A stretch of DNA of 64,000 bases from an uncultured Pelagibacteraceae bacterium (GCA_902563435.1 CACEXE010000005.1:22745-86744), one strand, 5' to 3'. Positions 46,908-55,652 are shown, counted from the stretch's first letter. Program-made: numbers and translations. The notes: generated from the letters alone by a model not told the origin.

Positions 46908-47156
46908 ATGGATAAAAATAATCAAATAAATAGAAAATCAACATTAATATTTGGGCTTAATGAAAATGGGATGAAAAGTCTTTTTAAAGAAAAATTCTTT
47001 AAATATTCTAGATCAAAATATTTTAGTAGCACTAAAAATGCGAATATATTCATTACAAAACTTCAAAAAAAATTTTTTAAAAAATATAGAAAGCCAGTTT
47101 TTGCAAAATTTGAGCAAGATGGAAAAAAATTGATTTATTGGGTTCAAAAAAAATAA
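46908..47156 (+). CDS. small basic protein of unknown family
   Basis: 82 residues, strongly basic. It reads STLIFGLNENGMKSLFKEKF, then KLQKKFFKKYRKPVFAKFEQDGKKLIYWVQKK. No recognised domain. Its stop overlaps the start of the nurA gene (TAATG), so it is translated as part of that operon and may bind DNA or RNA. Tandem similarity with the preceding small frame suggests a duplicated family. Confidence 0.55.
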   Translation: MDKNNQINRKSTLIFGLNENGMKSLFKEKFFKYSRSKYFSSTKNANIFITKLQKKFFKKYRKPVFAKFEQDGKKLIYWVQKK

Positions 47157-48466
47157 TGAGTACTGAAATTAATATAAAAGACAAAATTAAAAGAAATTCA
47201 TCAATGTTTGTGAATTTTGTAAAAAGTGCTGTTACAGCATCTCCAAAAGTTCAAAATAATTTCTTAGATGTATCTGCAAAAGTTGCAGAAACAGTTTTAA
47301 AAATTGTTAAAGATGCAGATTTAGTTGTTGATCTTAATTATAAAGGTAAAGAATTTTGGTCTGAAAATCGATGTAAAACAGCATGTTTTGTTGATGGTGG
47401 AGTTGATAAAACCTCCATTATAAGCTCCGCGCCGCTTAGTATTAGAGCTGGAAGCTATGTAGTTAAACCAGATGCTATATCAAAAAGAGAGTACTTTGAA
47501 GAAAGTATGGTTTTTTTGGGTGACTTGTATGATCCAAAAAATGAGCTTTATGACTTTATAGATGATGACTTTGAAGAAGATCAAATGCTCAATAAGAAAA
47601 AGGATGGTGCTAGGATTATTTTTGAAGCCGCAACTATAGTAAAACATATTCTTCTTAACAAAAAATTTGATTACTGTTTTTTACATGGTCCTATTGAAGG
47701 AACTGTAATGCCTTTCTCTGTTCCAGGTTTTCCAACTTTTACAAAATTTGCTATTGAAAATATGTTTCCTTTTGCAGTTAATAAAAAAACTGATGTAGCA
47801 GCAAGACACTTTATTAATGTTTATCTCGAAGCTCTTAATTATATTAAAAAAGGTAAGTTTCCTATTTATGGAATTGTAGAGACATCTAATTCAGCACCAT
47901 ATGTAAAAAATCTTTTATATAACTATAAGTCTCAAGGAAAAATTTCAGATAAAGATTACAATAATTTTATTAAAATAATCAAAAAATATAAAATTACAGA
48001 CTCGCATCTTTTAGAGATAATATTGTCAAGTGGCCAAGCTTTAAAACCAATTGAAATTAAAAAACAAATTCAAGGATTTACAGTTACAACTGGATCATCT
48101 TGGGAAGATAAGATGGAAAGTTTTCCGAAAGTATTTATTGGTTATATTAAAACTACAGATAATAACTCGCCTATTAGAATTGAATCTTTAAATAATTCGA
48201 AAAACTTGATTAAAGACTACGAATATATTTTAGGAACTTCTAGATTGCTTCCTAATTATGGTTTTCCTGTTGGGCTTAACGTCGTTGATAAGTTTGCAAA
48301 AATTCCTAACTGGATGAGCAAAGCATCAAGAAAATATTATGCAACACATTTACTTAGACAAGCAGTTAAAAATAAAGATCAAAATACAATAAGTCTTGCA
48401 GTAAAAATTTTATCAAAAAAAGCAAGATCTTGGAGAAATAGACCTATAGGAGGAATAACAAAATAA
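47156..48466 (+). CDS. nurA: NurA-type DNA double-strand break repair nuclease
   Basis: 436 residues. The NurA domain core shows the metal-binding acidic motif FVDGGVDKT at about 79-85. A second block is DYCFLHGPIEGTVMPF, and the C-terminal GFPVGLNVVDKFAKI matches the region usually ending the fold. NurA is a 5'-3' exonuclease working with the HerA translocase; HerA is encoded two genes downstream. NurA-HerA is best known from archaea and is patchy in bacteria, where it is often linked to phage defence. Assignment rests on motifs plus this pairing. Confidence 0.78.
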   Translation: MSTEINIKDKIKRNSSMFVNFVKSAVTASPKVQNNFLDVSAKVAETVLKIVKDADLVVDLNYKGKEFWSENRCKTACFVDGGVDKTSIISSAPLSIRAGSYVVKPDAISKREYFEESMVFLGDLYDPKNELYDFIDDDFEEDQMLNKKKDGARIIFEAATIVKHILLNKKFDYCFLHGPIEGTVMPFSVPGFPTFTKFAIENMFPFAVNKKTDVAARHFINVYLEALNYIKKGKFPIYGIVETSNSAPYVKNLLYNYKSQGKISDKDYNNFIKIIKKYKITDSHLLEIILSSGQALKPIEIKKQIQGFTVTTGSSWEDKMESFPKVFIGYIKTTDNNSPIRIESLNNSKNLIKDYEYILGTSRLLPNYGFPVGLNVVDKFAKIPNWMSKASRKYYATHLLRQAVKNKDQNTISLAVKILSKKARSWRNRPIGGITK

Positions 48467-49128
48467 TGACAATGAAACTTTATATATCGCCTAATTACTC
48501 AGAAATTGACGAGTATATTACAATATCAAAAAGTGGTTTTTTCTTTTCAGCTGAGTTTATTGACAAAAATCAGCTTAAAGACAATGAATTCTGCCAATTT
48601 TTTACATCAAACGATTGTGATTATAAATTTGGAGTTTCATTCTCAAAAGAAAAGAAAGAAGGATCTTTTGCGATAATAAATACCTTAAGAGGTAAATACA
48701 AAGATAAATCAAACGCAAGAAGCACAACTGCAACTGCATTTTTCAACAGCACTCCTGTATTTAAAGAACTAACAAAAAATAATCAAAAAAATAGATATAG
48801 TTTAGAATATTCGAAACAATTTGGCTGCTTTGTTTTCAATGTTATTCCTTTTTTTGAAATTTCAAAAAAACCAAATGAAATACCAGATTTAATTACAGGT
48901 ATTTATAAGTGTTATGATGAAGAAAAGCATACTTTATACATCGGTAAAGGAAATTTAAGATCAAGAGTAAAAGAACACCTTGGTAAAGGATGGAACATCA
49001 CAAAAGTCGACTATTCTGTAATTAAAGATAACGATGAGATGCACAAGTACGAGTCTTATCACCTTGAACAATACAAAAAAGAAAACGGTGCTTACCCTCC
49101 ACAAAATATAATAGGAGGTAAAAGATAA
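48466..49128 (+). CDS. GIY-YIG nuclease domain protein
   Basis: 220 residues. The N-terminal 140 residues are not recognised. The C-terminal domain has TGIYKCYDEEKHTLYIGKGN (GIY and YIG elements about 14 apart), the catalytic Arg in LRSRVKEHL and the catalytic Glu in YESYHLEQY. It sits between nurA and herA with a 1-base overlap and a 2-base gap, so it is a component of the same module. GIY-YIG proteins cut DNA; whether this one nicks the same substrate as NurA is unknown. Confidence 0.82.
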   Translation: MTMKLYISPNYSEIDEYITISKSGFFFSAEFIDKNQLKDNEFCQFFTSNDCDYKFGVSFSKEKKEGSFAIINTLRGKYKDKSNARSTTATAFFNSTPVFKELTKNNQKNRYSLEYSKQFGCFVFNVIPFFEISKKPNEIPDLITGIYKCYDEEKHTLYIGKGNLRSRVKEHLGKGWNITKVDYSVIKDNDEMHKYESYHLEQYKKENGAYPPQNIIGGKR

Positions 49129-49130
49129 TT

Positions 49131-50822
49131 ATGCTTAAAAATTCAAATTGGAAATCTATTGGAACAGTTTTAGGTGAAACATTTATAGATTGTTTTTACT
49201 TTAGTTTAAAAAATTATAAGGCCAAAAAAGGAGATATAGTAACTACTGACTCCAAAGTTCCATCCAGCGAAGGTAAAATCATACCTGTCACCGTATGGGG
49301 AAAAATTTCAACCATAGAAAGTAGTAATGCTTTCTTTCCAACAGAAGCTGCACAAGAACTTACTAACGAAGATATAGATATAAGAGATACTATTCTTCCA
49401 ACAACAAGGGATGAGCTTATTTGTAAGGTAGTTATTCTAGGTTATACCAAAGATGAGGATAAGAGTTCAAAATTACTGCCATTAATTTACCCGGTAAGGC
49501 CTGCAGCAACTGTTAAATATCCATCTAGTGAAGATGTTGAAGCATTACTAATTTCTGATTTGAACTCTTCTCATCCGATTTATATTGGAAGTTTACTAGC
49601 TAGAGAAGCTGTAAAAATAAGGATAGATGCAGATAATTTAGTATCTAGACATGTTTCAATCTTTGGAATGTCTGGTTCTGGAAAAACCGTAATGGTTCGA
49701 AGAATTATGCATGAGATGTTGTGCAAAAATTATCCAATGTTGGTGCTTGATATACATGGAGATTACTTAGGATTTATCCAAAAACAAAAAGAACTCTATC
49801 CAGACAACAAAATAAAATTATTTTATCCAAATTTATCAGTTAATTCAGAAGATAAAGAAATTATTTATACCTTAATCGATAAACTAGGAAAACCATTAAC
49901 TGATCCACAGAAAGATTTTCTTAATTCTTTACTAGAAAAAGTAAAATATGAAGGTGGCAGCCTTCTTAAATATGTCAAATTACTAAATCAAAGATCTAGG
50001 GAATATGCATCTGAAGGTTCAACATCATTTAAAAATATAAGACCAGCCTCAATGTATGTAGTAGCAAGAAGTTTAGGCCAAGTTGCAAAAAAGTTGGAAA
50101 ATATGGAGCAAACTAATTTCAGACATAGAAAAAAAATGAGTAAACTTAAATTTGTAGAATTAGCAGATCCTGCAACTGAACCTGAAAAAATAATTTCTAA
50201 AGGCCAATTAAGTATTTTATATCTAAAAGGATATGAGACTTTACCTGCGAGTGCAATTGTATCAATTTTACTTGAGAATTTATTTAAACACAGACAAGAA
50301 GTGAATGAAGAAATACCTCCTTTCTTAACTATAATAGAGGAAGCTCATAATTTTATTCCTTCAAGATCTGAAAATAAGGATGATCTTCCATCAGTCGAGA
50401 CAATAAGAAAAGTTATTACTGAAGGAAGAAAGTTTGGAACTGGTATAATGATAATATCACAAAGACCATCAAGATTAGATGAAACTATTGCATCACAATG
50501 TAATAGTCAGATTATTTTCAGAATGGTAAATCAAAGAGATCAAAAAGCTACACGAGATAGATCTGAAACTTTAGATGTTGACGACTCAAAACAATTGCCA
50601 AATTTAGCAAATGGCCAAGGTATAATCAGTGGACAAGTAGTAAACTTTTCTTTGCCTGTGCAAATAAAGTTTGATGAAAAACTTATTAACGAAGACATCG
50701 GTAATGAAAACTTCATAGATACTGTAGAAAATTGGGATGACTCTGAAGCTGTTAAAGAAAGACAAAAATTTGCTCAGGATTTCTCAGATATATCAGACAT
50801 GGATAATAGGAGTGCTAACTGA
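49131..50822 (+). CDS. herA: HerA-type hexameric DNA helicase/translocase
   Basis: 563 residues. An N-terminal HAS-barrel-like part precedes Walker A GMSGSGKTVMVRR at about 179-186. VLDIHGDYLG follows, then Walker B FLTIIEEAHNFIPS at about 402-415, RKVITEGRKFGTGIMIISQRPSRLD and the arginine region near QRDQKATRDRSE. These are the FtsK/HerA DUF87 signatures. AGGAGG occurs 11 bases before the ATG. It pumps DNA to its nuclease partner NurA. Confidence 0.88.
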   Translation: MLKNSNWKSIGTVLGETFIDCFYFSLKNYKAKKGDIVTTDSKVPSSEGKIIPVTVWGKISTIESSNAFFPTEAAQELTNEDIDIRDTILPTTRDELICKVVILGYTKDEDKSSKLLPLIYPVRPAATVKYPSSEDVEALLISDLNSSHPIYIGSLLAREAVKIRIDADNLVSRHVSIFGMSGSGKTVMVRRIMHEMLCKNYPMLVLDIHGDYLGFIQKQKELYPDNKIKLFYPNLSVNSEDKEIIYTLIDKLGKPLTDPQKDFLNSLLEKVKYEGGSLLKYVKLLNQRSREYASEGSTSFKNIRPASMYVVARSLGQVAKKLENMEQTNFRHRKKMSKLKFVELADPATEPEKIISKGQLSILYLKGYETLPASAIVSILLENLFKHRQEVNEEIPPFLTIIEEAHNFIPSRSENKDDLPSVETIRKVITEGRKFGTGIMIISQRPSRLDETIASQCNSQIIFRMVNQRDQKATRDRSETLDVDDSKQLPNLANGQGIISGQVVNFSLPVQIKFDEKLINEDIGNENFIDTVENWDDSEAVKERQKFAQDFSDISDMDNRSAN

Positions 50823-50848
50823 TACTAAATTTTACTTTAATTGATGCA

Positions 50849-51139
50849 ATGGTTAGTGCTCTTAAAATAACTCTCATTTTTTATGGTGTTTTTGTATTTT
50901 ATTTATTTGGTAAGTATGAAAAAATTCCTTACTCAGCAAGAAAAGTTATATTTGTCATAGGTAATGGAGGCTGTCTATTTCTTGCTGGGGGTTTAGTAAC
51001 AAGTAATTTTTATCTTATTAAGGGTGGAATATTTATTCTTCTTATTCATGCACTAATAGATGCTCATTTTTTAATATCAAAATACGAAATGTTTAAAAGT
51101 ATTGAAAAGGAAGAGGAAAAAAAAGATGAAAAAGAATAA
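50849..51139 (+). CDS. small membrane protein
   Basis: 96 residues with about three hydrophobic segments (about 5-21, 32-51, 54-72) and a charged tail ending in EKEEEKKDEKE. Family not recognised. It lies 26 bases after herA and overlaps the next gene, so it belongs to the same transcription unit. It could be a membrane component of the module or a passenger. Confidence 0.6.
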   Translation: MVSALKITLIFYGVFVFYLFGKYEKIPYSARKVIFVIGNGGCLFLAGGLVTSNFYLIKGGIFILLIHALIDAHFLISKYEMFKSIEKEEEKKDEKE

Positions 51140-51314
51140 TTCACATAATTGTCCTGCTTGCGATGGGGTTGGGGAAGTTAAAATCATAAAGAATATTGCT
51201 CAAATCGGCCCTTACCATCTCGGTAAAGAGATTATTGAGAAATGTAGGTTTTGCGAAACATTTAAAAAGGTAGAGCATAGAGTATATGACGAGTTCAGAG
51301 GTAAACCTAACTAA
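51126..51314 (+). CDS. small zinc-ribbon protein
   Basis: 62 residues. CPACDGVGEVK near the N-terminus and KCRFCETFK near residue 40 form a CxxC...CxxC pair with a DnaJ-like first half. The ATG at 51126 is used, preceded by purine-rich GGAAGAGG and overlapping the upstream gene by 14 bases. A TTG at 51102 would only add basic residues. Function unknown. Confidence 0.6.
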   Translation: MKKNNSHNCPACDGVGEVKIIKNIAQIGPYHLGKEIIEKCRFCETFKKVEHRVYDEFRGKPN

Positions 51315-51637
51315 TGGGAAAAATAATTACAGTTGAAGATGTTGAAATCGAATTTGAAAAACAACCTTCTGAAAATGTTTGTAATTGGTGCATTTATGTG
51401 AGAGTAAGAAAAAAAAATGCTCAACACTTAGCATTGATGATTAAGACAGATAATAAACCTTTCACGAGGTTTACTTTGAGTACTGGAGATATAACAAAAA
51501 ATTCTGGAGATACTTTAGGCCAAATTATGTCAAATGTTGTTGATTTAAGTAATCTGCAAAAAGAATTGGAGGGTAAAAATAATAACATAATTGATTTTTT
51601 AGAGGCTCTACGAAAAAAAAATAATGAAACAAATTAG
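51314..51637 (+). CDS. hypothetical protein
   Basis: 107 residues, soluble, mixed beta/alpha in appearance: KIITVEDVEIEFEKQPSEN, ARHL-like QHLALMIKTDN, then a C-terminal helix KNNNIIDFLEALRKKNN. No family recognised. It starts on the stop of the zinc-ribbon gene (TAATG), indicating coupled translation, and overlaps the next frame by the longer of its two possible starts. Confidence 0.55.
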   Translation: MGKIITVEDVEIEFEKQPSENVCNWCIYVRVRKKNAQHLALMIKTDNKPFTRFTLSTGDITKNSGDTLGQIMSNVVDLSNLQKELEGKNNNIIDFLEALRKKNNETN

Positions 51638-51704
51638 TTTACCTTACATAAATAAAACATATTCCAGTCTAGGTAGAGTCAAATTCTCAAATTATAAAAA
51701 TAAT

Positions 51705-52274
51705 ATGCGATTCTTATTAGTTTATTCTTTAAAAATTATATTTATTTTTTTTCTTGTAATTACAACCTCGATAGCAAAAGAAGAGGATGGTTGGATTTTA
51801 GAAGATAGGGATGAATTTATAATGCTTAGTAAAAATGGTGAAATAATTCATGGAGATAAGTTGAGATTTGCTATGTACTTCGATAATTGTGAAAAAGTAC
51901 ATCATTTATTTTCATTCTTAACAACAAAAAATAAGTCAGATATTTACCAAATTGAAAAAAGGAAATTACCTATTACTCTTAATAATACAGCACTTACTGC
52001 AGATGTTATTTATGTGGGTTCTGTATTAAATAATCAAGCTCATTGGGTTATGTTTGAGCTTGGAAGATATGAAACTAGAGAATATTTAACTTTATTGTCA
52101 GGATTTATTCAAGAAAACGAACAATTTGAGATTGTTTTAGCAGATGGTTTGAATTTTGAAGCTGAGGAATATTTTGATATCACAAGAAATAATTGGATAT
52201 TGAGGGACTTTAATTCAAAATTTAGTGAAGCTTATACCCTTTGTAAAGAAAAGAGTACACATAGTGAAAGCTAA
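51705..52274 (+). CDS. exported protein of unknown function
   Basis: 189 residues from the ATG at 51705. This gives a clean signal peptide: positive start, hydrophobic IIFIFFLVITTSIA, then KEEDGW. The frame is open from 51624, but that start would bury the signal sequence. The mature part contains DEFIMLSKNGEIIHGDKLRF and two or three cysteines (DNCEK, TLCKE). Probably periplasmic. It is the last gene before the his cluster, which it meets by a 4-base convergent overlap. Confidence 0.6.
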   Translation: MRFLLVYSLKIIFIFFLVITTSIAKEEDGWILEDRDEFIMLSKNGEIIHGDKLRFAMYFDNCEKVHHLFSFLTTKNKSDIYQIEKRKLPITLNNTALTADVIYVGSVLNNQAHWVMFELGRYETREYLTLLSGFIQENEQFEIVLADGLNFEAEEYFDITRNNWILRDFNSKFSEAYTLCKEKSTHSES

Positions 52275-52948
52275 GAGCTAAGCAAGTTTAAAATTTTCTT
52301 CAAACCTTTTTTGTTACTTAATTTTTTATTAGACATTAAAATTGCAGTGCTTTTAAGAATATTTCCATCTTTTAACACTCTTAAATTATTTGCACGTAAA
52401 GTTTCTCCTGTACTAGTTATATCTGATAAAATTTCTGATGAGCCAGTAAATGGATAAACTTCAGTTGCCCCAAGAGATGGGACTAACTTAAATTGAGTTA
52501 CACCTTTTGAAAATAAAAACTCTCTTGTAAGATTTGGATATTTTGTTGCAACTCTCATTCTATTTTTCTTTTTATCTTTAAAATCAAAGGAAATTTCCTC
52601 TAAATCAGCAAGTGTCTGAATATCAATCCACTCGTCTGGAACAGCTAATACTAAAGTTGCATGTCCATATTCAAGCTTTTTAGCAATAGTAATTTTATTT
52701 TGTATATTTAATTCAGTTTCTTTTAATAAATCATATCCTGAAAATCCAATATCTAGAGATCCATCGCCCAACCTTTCTATAATTTCTCTCGCATGTAAAT
52801 AAATAATTCTAATATTTTTATTTCCTTTAACATATCCAAAGAGATCCCTATCACCTCTTTCTGATAGAATTTTGAGCTTTTTAATTTTAAATATATTTAA
52901 AGTATCCTTTCTTAATCTACCCTTGCTTGGAATTCCAATTTTAATCAT
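52271..52948 (-). CDS. hisG: ATP phosphoribosyltransferase, short catalytic form
   Basis: First step of histidine synthesis. 225 residues, the HisG-short type lacking the regulatory C-terminal domain and needing HisZ. KIGIPSKGRLRKDTL, DIGFSGYDLLKE and the PRPP loop EVYPFTGSSEIL-DITSTGETL are present. The upstream gene is hisZ, overlapping by eight bases. Confidence 0.95.
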   Translation of the reverse strand: MIKIGIPSKGRLRKDTLNIFKIKKLKILSERGDRDLFGYVKGNKNIRIIYLHAREIIERLGDGSLDIGFSGYDLLKETELNIQNKITIAKKLEYGHATLVLAVPDEWIDIQTLADLEEISFDFKDKKKNRMRVATKYPNLTREFLFSKGVTQFKLVPSLGATEVYPFTGSSEILSDITSTGETLRANNLRVLKDGNILKSTAILMSNKKLSNKKGLKKILNLLSS

Positions 52949-53990
52949 TTAAACTTATTGCACCTCCAACTGCTGGGATTTTTTTTGAAGATCCTAAATC
53001 AGAAATAAGATTGTCATATCGACCTCCATTAACCTGTATTCTTCTAGAGTTTGAATTTATTATAATCTTAAATACCATCCCTGTGTAATATTCCAGATGT
53101 CTTCCAAAAGAAGATGAAAAATTTACATTTAATTTTGAAACATTATCTTTTGTGATTGGAAAATAATTTTTACCAACAGTAAGATTTATTTTATTTTTTT
53201 TAAAAAAAGCATTAAGAGTAGTTGCTGCATTACTCATTTTGCAATTAATTTTTAAATATTCCCTTATAATCTTTACTACATTTTGACCTTTTACTTGTCT
53301 TCTAGGATCTTTTATTTTGTTATCAAATCTGATCAGTATTTCTCTTAAGGAACGCCCTGCTATATTTCTGTTTTGATTTTGTTTGCATAGTTTAAGGTAT
53401 CTTTTTTTATCTAACTCAACGATAGTTTCATCAACATCTGAATTAGTCTCTAAACGTCTTAATAATTCATTAAAATAAGCCTCTCGCCAAAAATGTCTTT
53501 GTAATCTAAGTTTCCACCTTTTTGGTATATCTAATTTATTTATCAATAAGTGAAATATTTCTACATTTCCTATTGTTATACTCCCAGACTTATATCTAAA
53601 TTTATTTAAAACTTTAATACCAGTATTTATTATTTGCTTATCATCTCTTTTTTCATCTTTTGATCCTATGATCTCGAAACCTATTTGATCTCTGATGATT
53701 TTTTCATTTTTTTTCTGAACTTTTCTGAATGCTTGACCATTATAAAATACTTTTGAAGATCTCTTTTTTTTTTGATTGAGATATTTGATACAAGAAGCAA
53801 TAGTTAAATCAGGTCTTAAACAAATTTCCTTTCCATTCTGATCCATAAATGAAAAAATTAAACTTCTAAATGATTCCCCAGATCTCTCGAGAATTAGATT
53901 GGTTGGAATTACTGTATCTAAATCTATATAATCAAATCCACTTGATTTTAAAGATTTAAGTATACTTTCAGATAAGTTTTTTGACTTCAT
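52941..53990 (-). CDS. hisZ: ATP phosphoribosyltransferase regulatory subunit
   Basis: A catalytically inactive HisRS paralogue that activates short HisG. 349 residues with class II synthetase-like parts: RPDLTIASCIKYLNQ, FYNGQAFRKVQ, QIGFEIIG and the C-terminal GGRYDNLISDLG. It lacks the anticodon-binding domain. It sits between hisS and hisG with overlaps of 23 and 8 bases. Confidence 0.9.
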   Translation of the reverse strand: MKSKNLSESILKSLKSSGFDYIDLDTVIPTNLILERSGESFRSLIFSFMDQNGKEICLRPDLTIASCIKYLNQKKKRSSKVFYNGQAFRKVQKKNEKIIRDQIGFEIIGSKDEKRDDKQIINTGIKVLNKFRYKSGSITIGNVEIFHLLINKLDIPKRWKLRLQRHFWREAYFNELLRRLETNSDVDETIVELDKKRYLKLCKQNQNRNIAGRSLREILIRFDNKIKDPRRQVKGQNVVKIIREYLKINCKMSNAATTLNAFFKKNKINLTVGKNYFPITKDNVSKLNVNFSSSFGRHLEYYTGMVFKIIINSNSRRIQVNGGRYDNLISDLGSSKKIPAVGGAISLND

Positions 53991-55362
53991 TTATTAATTC
54001 TTTCTTGGGAATTGTTTTGTTATTCTCACCCTTTACACCCTTTAAATTTTTAATGGTCACTGTATTATCTTTAAATTCATTTTCTCCACAGATTACTGCA
54101 ACTGGTAATTGGCGTTTGTTTGCATAAGTAAGCTGCTTACCAAGATTTTTTTTGGTATCTAAAAATATTTCTGAATTAATATTGTTTTGTCTTAAAAGAT
54201 CTAAAATTTCGTAGTAGTTTTTTAAATATTTTTGATCCATCACACACACTAAAACTGGTTTTTGTTCGTCTAATTGAAACTGATCTAATTGCATTAATGC
54301 AAACAAAAGTCTATCTACACCAAAACTTATACCTGTACCTGGAATATCAACTCCTTTAAATCTTGATATAAGTTGTGCATAGGCTCCACCTGAACAAATA
54401 CTCCCAATATCTACCTCTTTACCTTTATTATTTGTAACTTTAAAATTTAAATTAGTTTCAACAATGAAATCAGAATAATACGCCAAGCCTCTGACAATTG
54501 TGAAGTTGGTTTTGACTTTATCTAAGTTTGATCCATATCTAAGGATTTCAAAAAAGTCTTCTAATTCCTTGATTCCTTCTTGCGATAGTGAATTTTTTAA
54601 ATTTTGTTTCAGTTCATTTAAATCTTTAATTTTTAAATAATCTAATATTTTAGAAACCTGCTTATCATTTAAGTCTGCACCTTTTGTAATAGCACCGCTA
54701 GTATCTTTTCTTTCCTTTCTCAAAAGGTCCTCTACACCTTTTATTCCAAATCCAGGCTTATCAAGTTTATCAATTGCCCTAATAACTTTTAATTGTTTTT
54801 CCTCAGTTATTTGTAATTCATCTAGTAAACCTTGAACTATTTTTCTGTTACTTACATTGATCGTAAACTGATCTTTCTTTAATCCACATTCTAAAAGTGT
54901 TGCTGAAATTAAACTACAAAGTTCAGCGTTAGCTTGTGATGAACTAACATTTCCTACAATATCAAAATCTGCCTGCAAAAATTCTCTATATCTTCCATTG
55001 CCTGCCTTTTCGTTACGAAATACATTTTGAATAGCATATCTTTTATAAATTGAGGGCAACTCTTGATTATTTTGAGCAACAAATCTTGCTAGAGGGCTAG
55101 ATAGGTCATATCTAAGGGTAATATTTTTATCTCCATCTTTAAATGAAAATACATCAGACATAGGATTAGCTTCATCTTCTGCTAGAAAAGATCCTATATT
55201 TTCACTTATTTCGAACGATGGTGTTTCGAGTGGTTCAGCGCCAAACTTAATAAAATTATTCTCAATTACTGATAACAGCTTTTTTTTGAGAAGAAGTTTT
55301 CTATCCCAACGATCTTCAAATCCTGAGGGCAACCCAGGTATTAATTTATTTTCTTTATTCAT
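53968..55362 (-). CDS. hisS: histidyl-tRNA synthetase
   Basis: Class II synthetase: motif 2 QNVFRNEKAGNGRYREFLQADFDIVG, the histidine A motif appears as VRGLAYYSDFIVE, and motif 3 GTGISFGVDRLLFAL. A C-terminal anticodon-binding domain is present. The ATG at 55362 is four bases after the CCA end of tRNA-His. A longer start at 55410 would read through the tRNA and is rejected. In alphaproteobacteria HisRS is adapted to a tRNA-His lacking G-1, matching the tRNA next door. Confidence 0.95.
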   Translation of the reverse strand: MNKENKLIPGLPSGFEDRWDRKLLLKKKLLSVIENNFIKFGAEPLETPSFEISENIGSFLAEDEANPMSDVFSFKDGDKNITLRYDLSSPLARFVAQNNQELPSIYKRYAIQNVFRNEKAGNGRYREFLQADFDIVGNVSSSQANAELCSLISATLLECGLKKDQFTINVSNRKIVQGLLDELQITEEKQLKVIRAIDKLDKPGFGIKGVEDLLRKERKDTSGAITKGADLNDKQVSKILDYLKIKDLNELKQNLKNSLSQEGIKELEDFFEILRYGSNLDKVKTNFTIVRGLAYYSDFIVETNLNFKVTNNKGKEVDIGSICSGGAYAQLISRFKGVDIPGTGISFGVDRLLFALMQLDQFQLDEQKPVLVCVMDQKYLKNYYEILDLLRQNNINSEIFLDTKKNLGKQLTYANKRQLPVAVICGENEFKDNTVTIKNLKGVKGENNKTIPKKELINEVKKLI

Positions 55363-55366
55363 TTTT

Positions 55367-55441
55367 TGGTACCCTGGCTTGGAATTGAACCAAAAACTAA
55401 AGTTCCACAAACTTTCGTGATAACCATTTCACCACCAGGGC
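55367..55441 (-). tRNA. tRNA-His (anticodon GTG)
   Basis: Acceptor GCCCTGG pairs with CCAGGGT. D arm is GTGA-AATGGTTA-TCAC. The anticodon stem AAAGT/ACTTT encloses loop TTGTGGA with GTG. The T arm is TTTGG-TTCAATT-CCAAG. The discriminator is A73 and CCA is encoded. Bacterial tRNA-His normally has G-1 paired with C73; A73 here is the hallmark of the alphaproteobacterial exception. It lies in the hisS leader. Confidence 0.95.
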
Positions 55442-55605
55442 CTGTTGTTGTTTTATACTAATTAGAGTTAAATTTAAATTTTAAAATAGTTAAATAGCTA
55501 GCTGAAAGCCAGCATGAAAATGATGTCTTTTGTGAAATACGAAAATTTTACTATTTTTAATCATGGAGTTTAAATAGCATTTTAGACTTAAAATGCAAGT
55601 ATGTA
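55442..55605. other. non-coding spacer upstream of tRNA-His
   Basis: AT-rich spacer between the tRNA-His/hisS unit and cspA. It should hold the tRNA-His promoter and contains GCATTTTA/TAAAATGC (about 55578-55596), a small hairpin. No open reading frame with coding character and no recognised RNA were seen. Confidence 0.4.
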
Positions 55606-55652
55606 TTGTATAGGAATATTCATAGGGTTTACCTAATTTTATTCCTATACAA
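55606..55652 (-). terminator. long hairpin downstream of cspA
   Basis: TTGTATAGGAAT pairs perfectly over 12 bp with ATTCCTATACAA, and an inner TAGG/CCTA pairing extends it. It begins 20 bases after the cspA stop. A stem of this length suggests a terminator or 3' stabiliser of the cspA mRNA. The U-run that would mark an intrinsic terminator is weak. Confidence 0.5.

Noticed and set aside
55363-55410. Longer hisS start upstream of 55362
   Set aside because: The extra codons are tRNA-His sequence.
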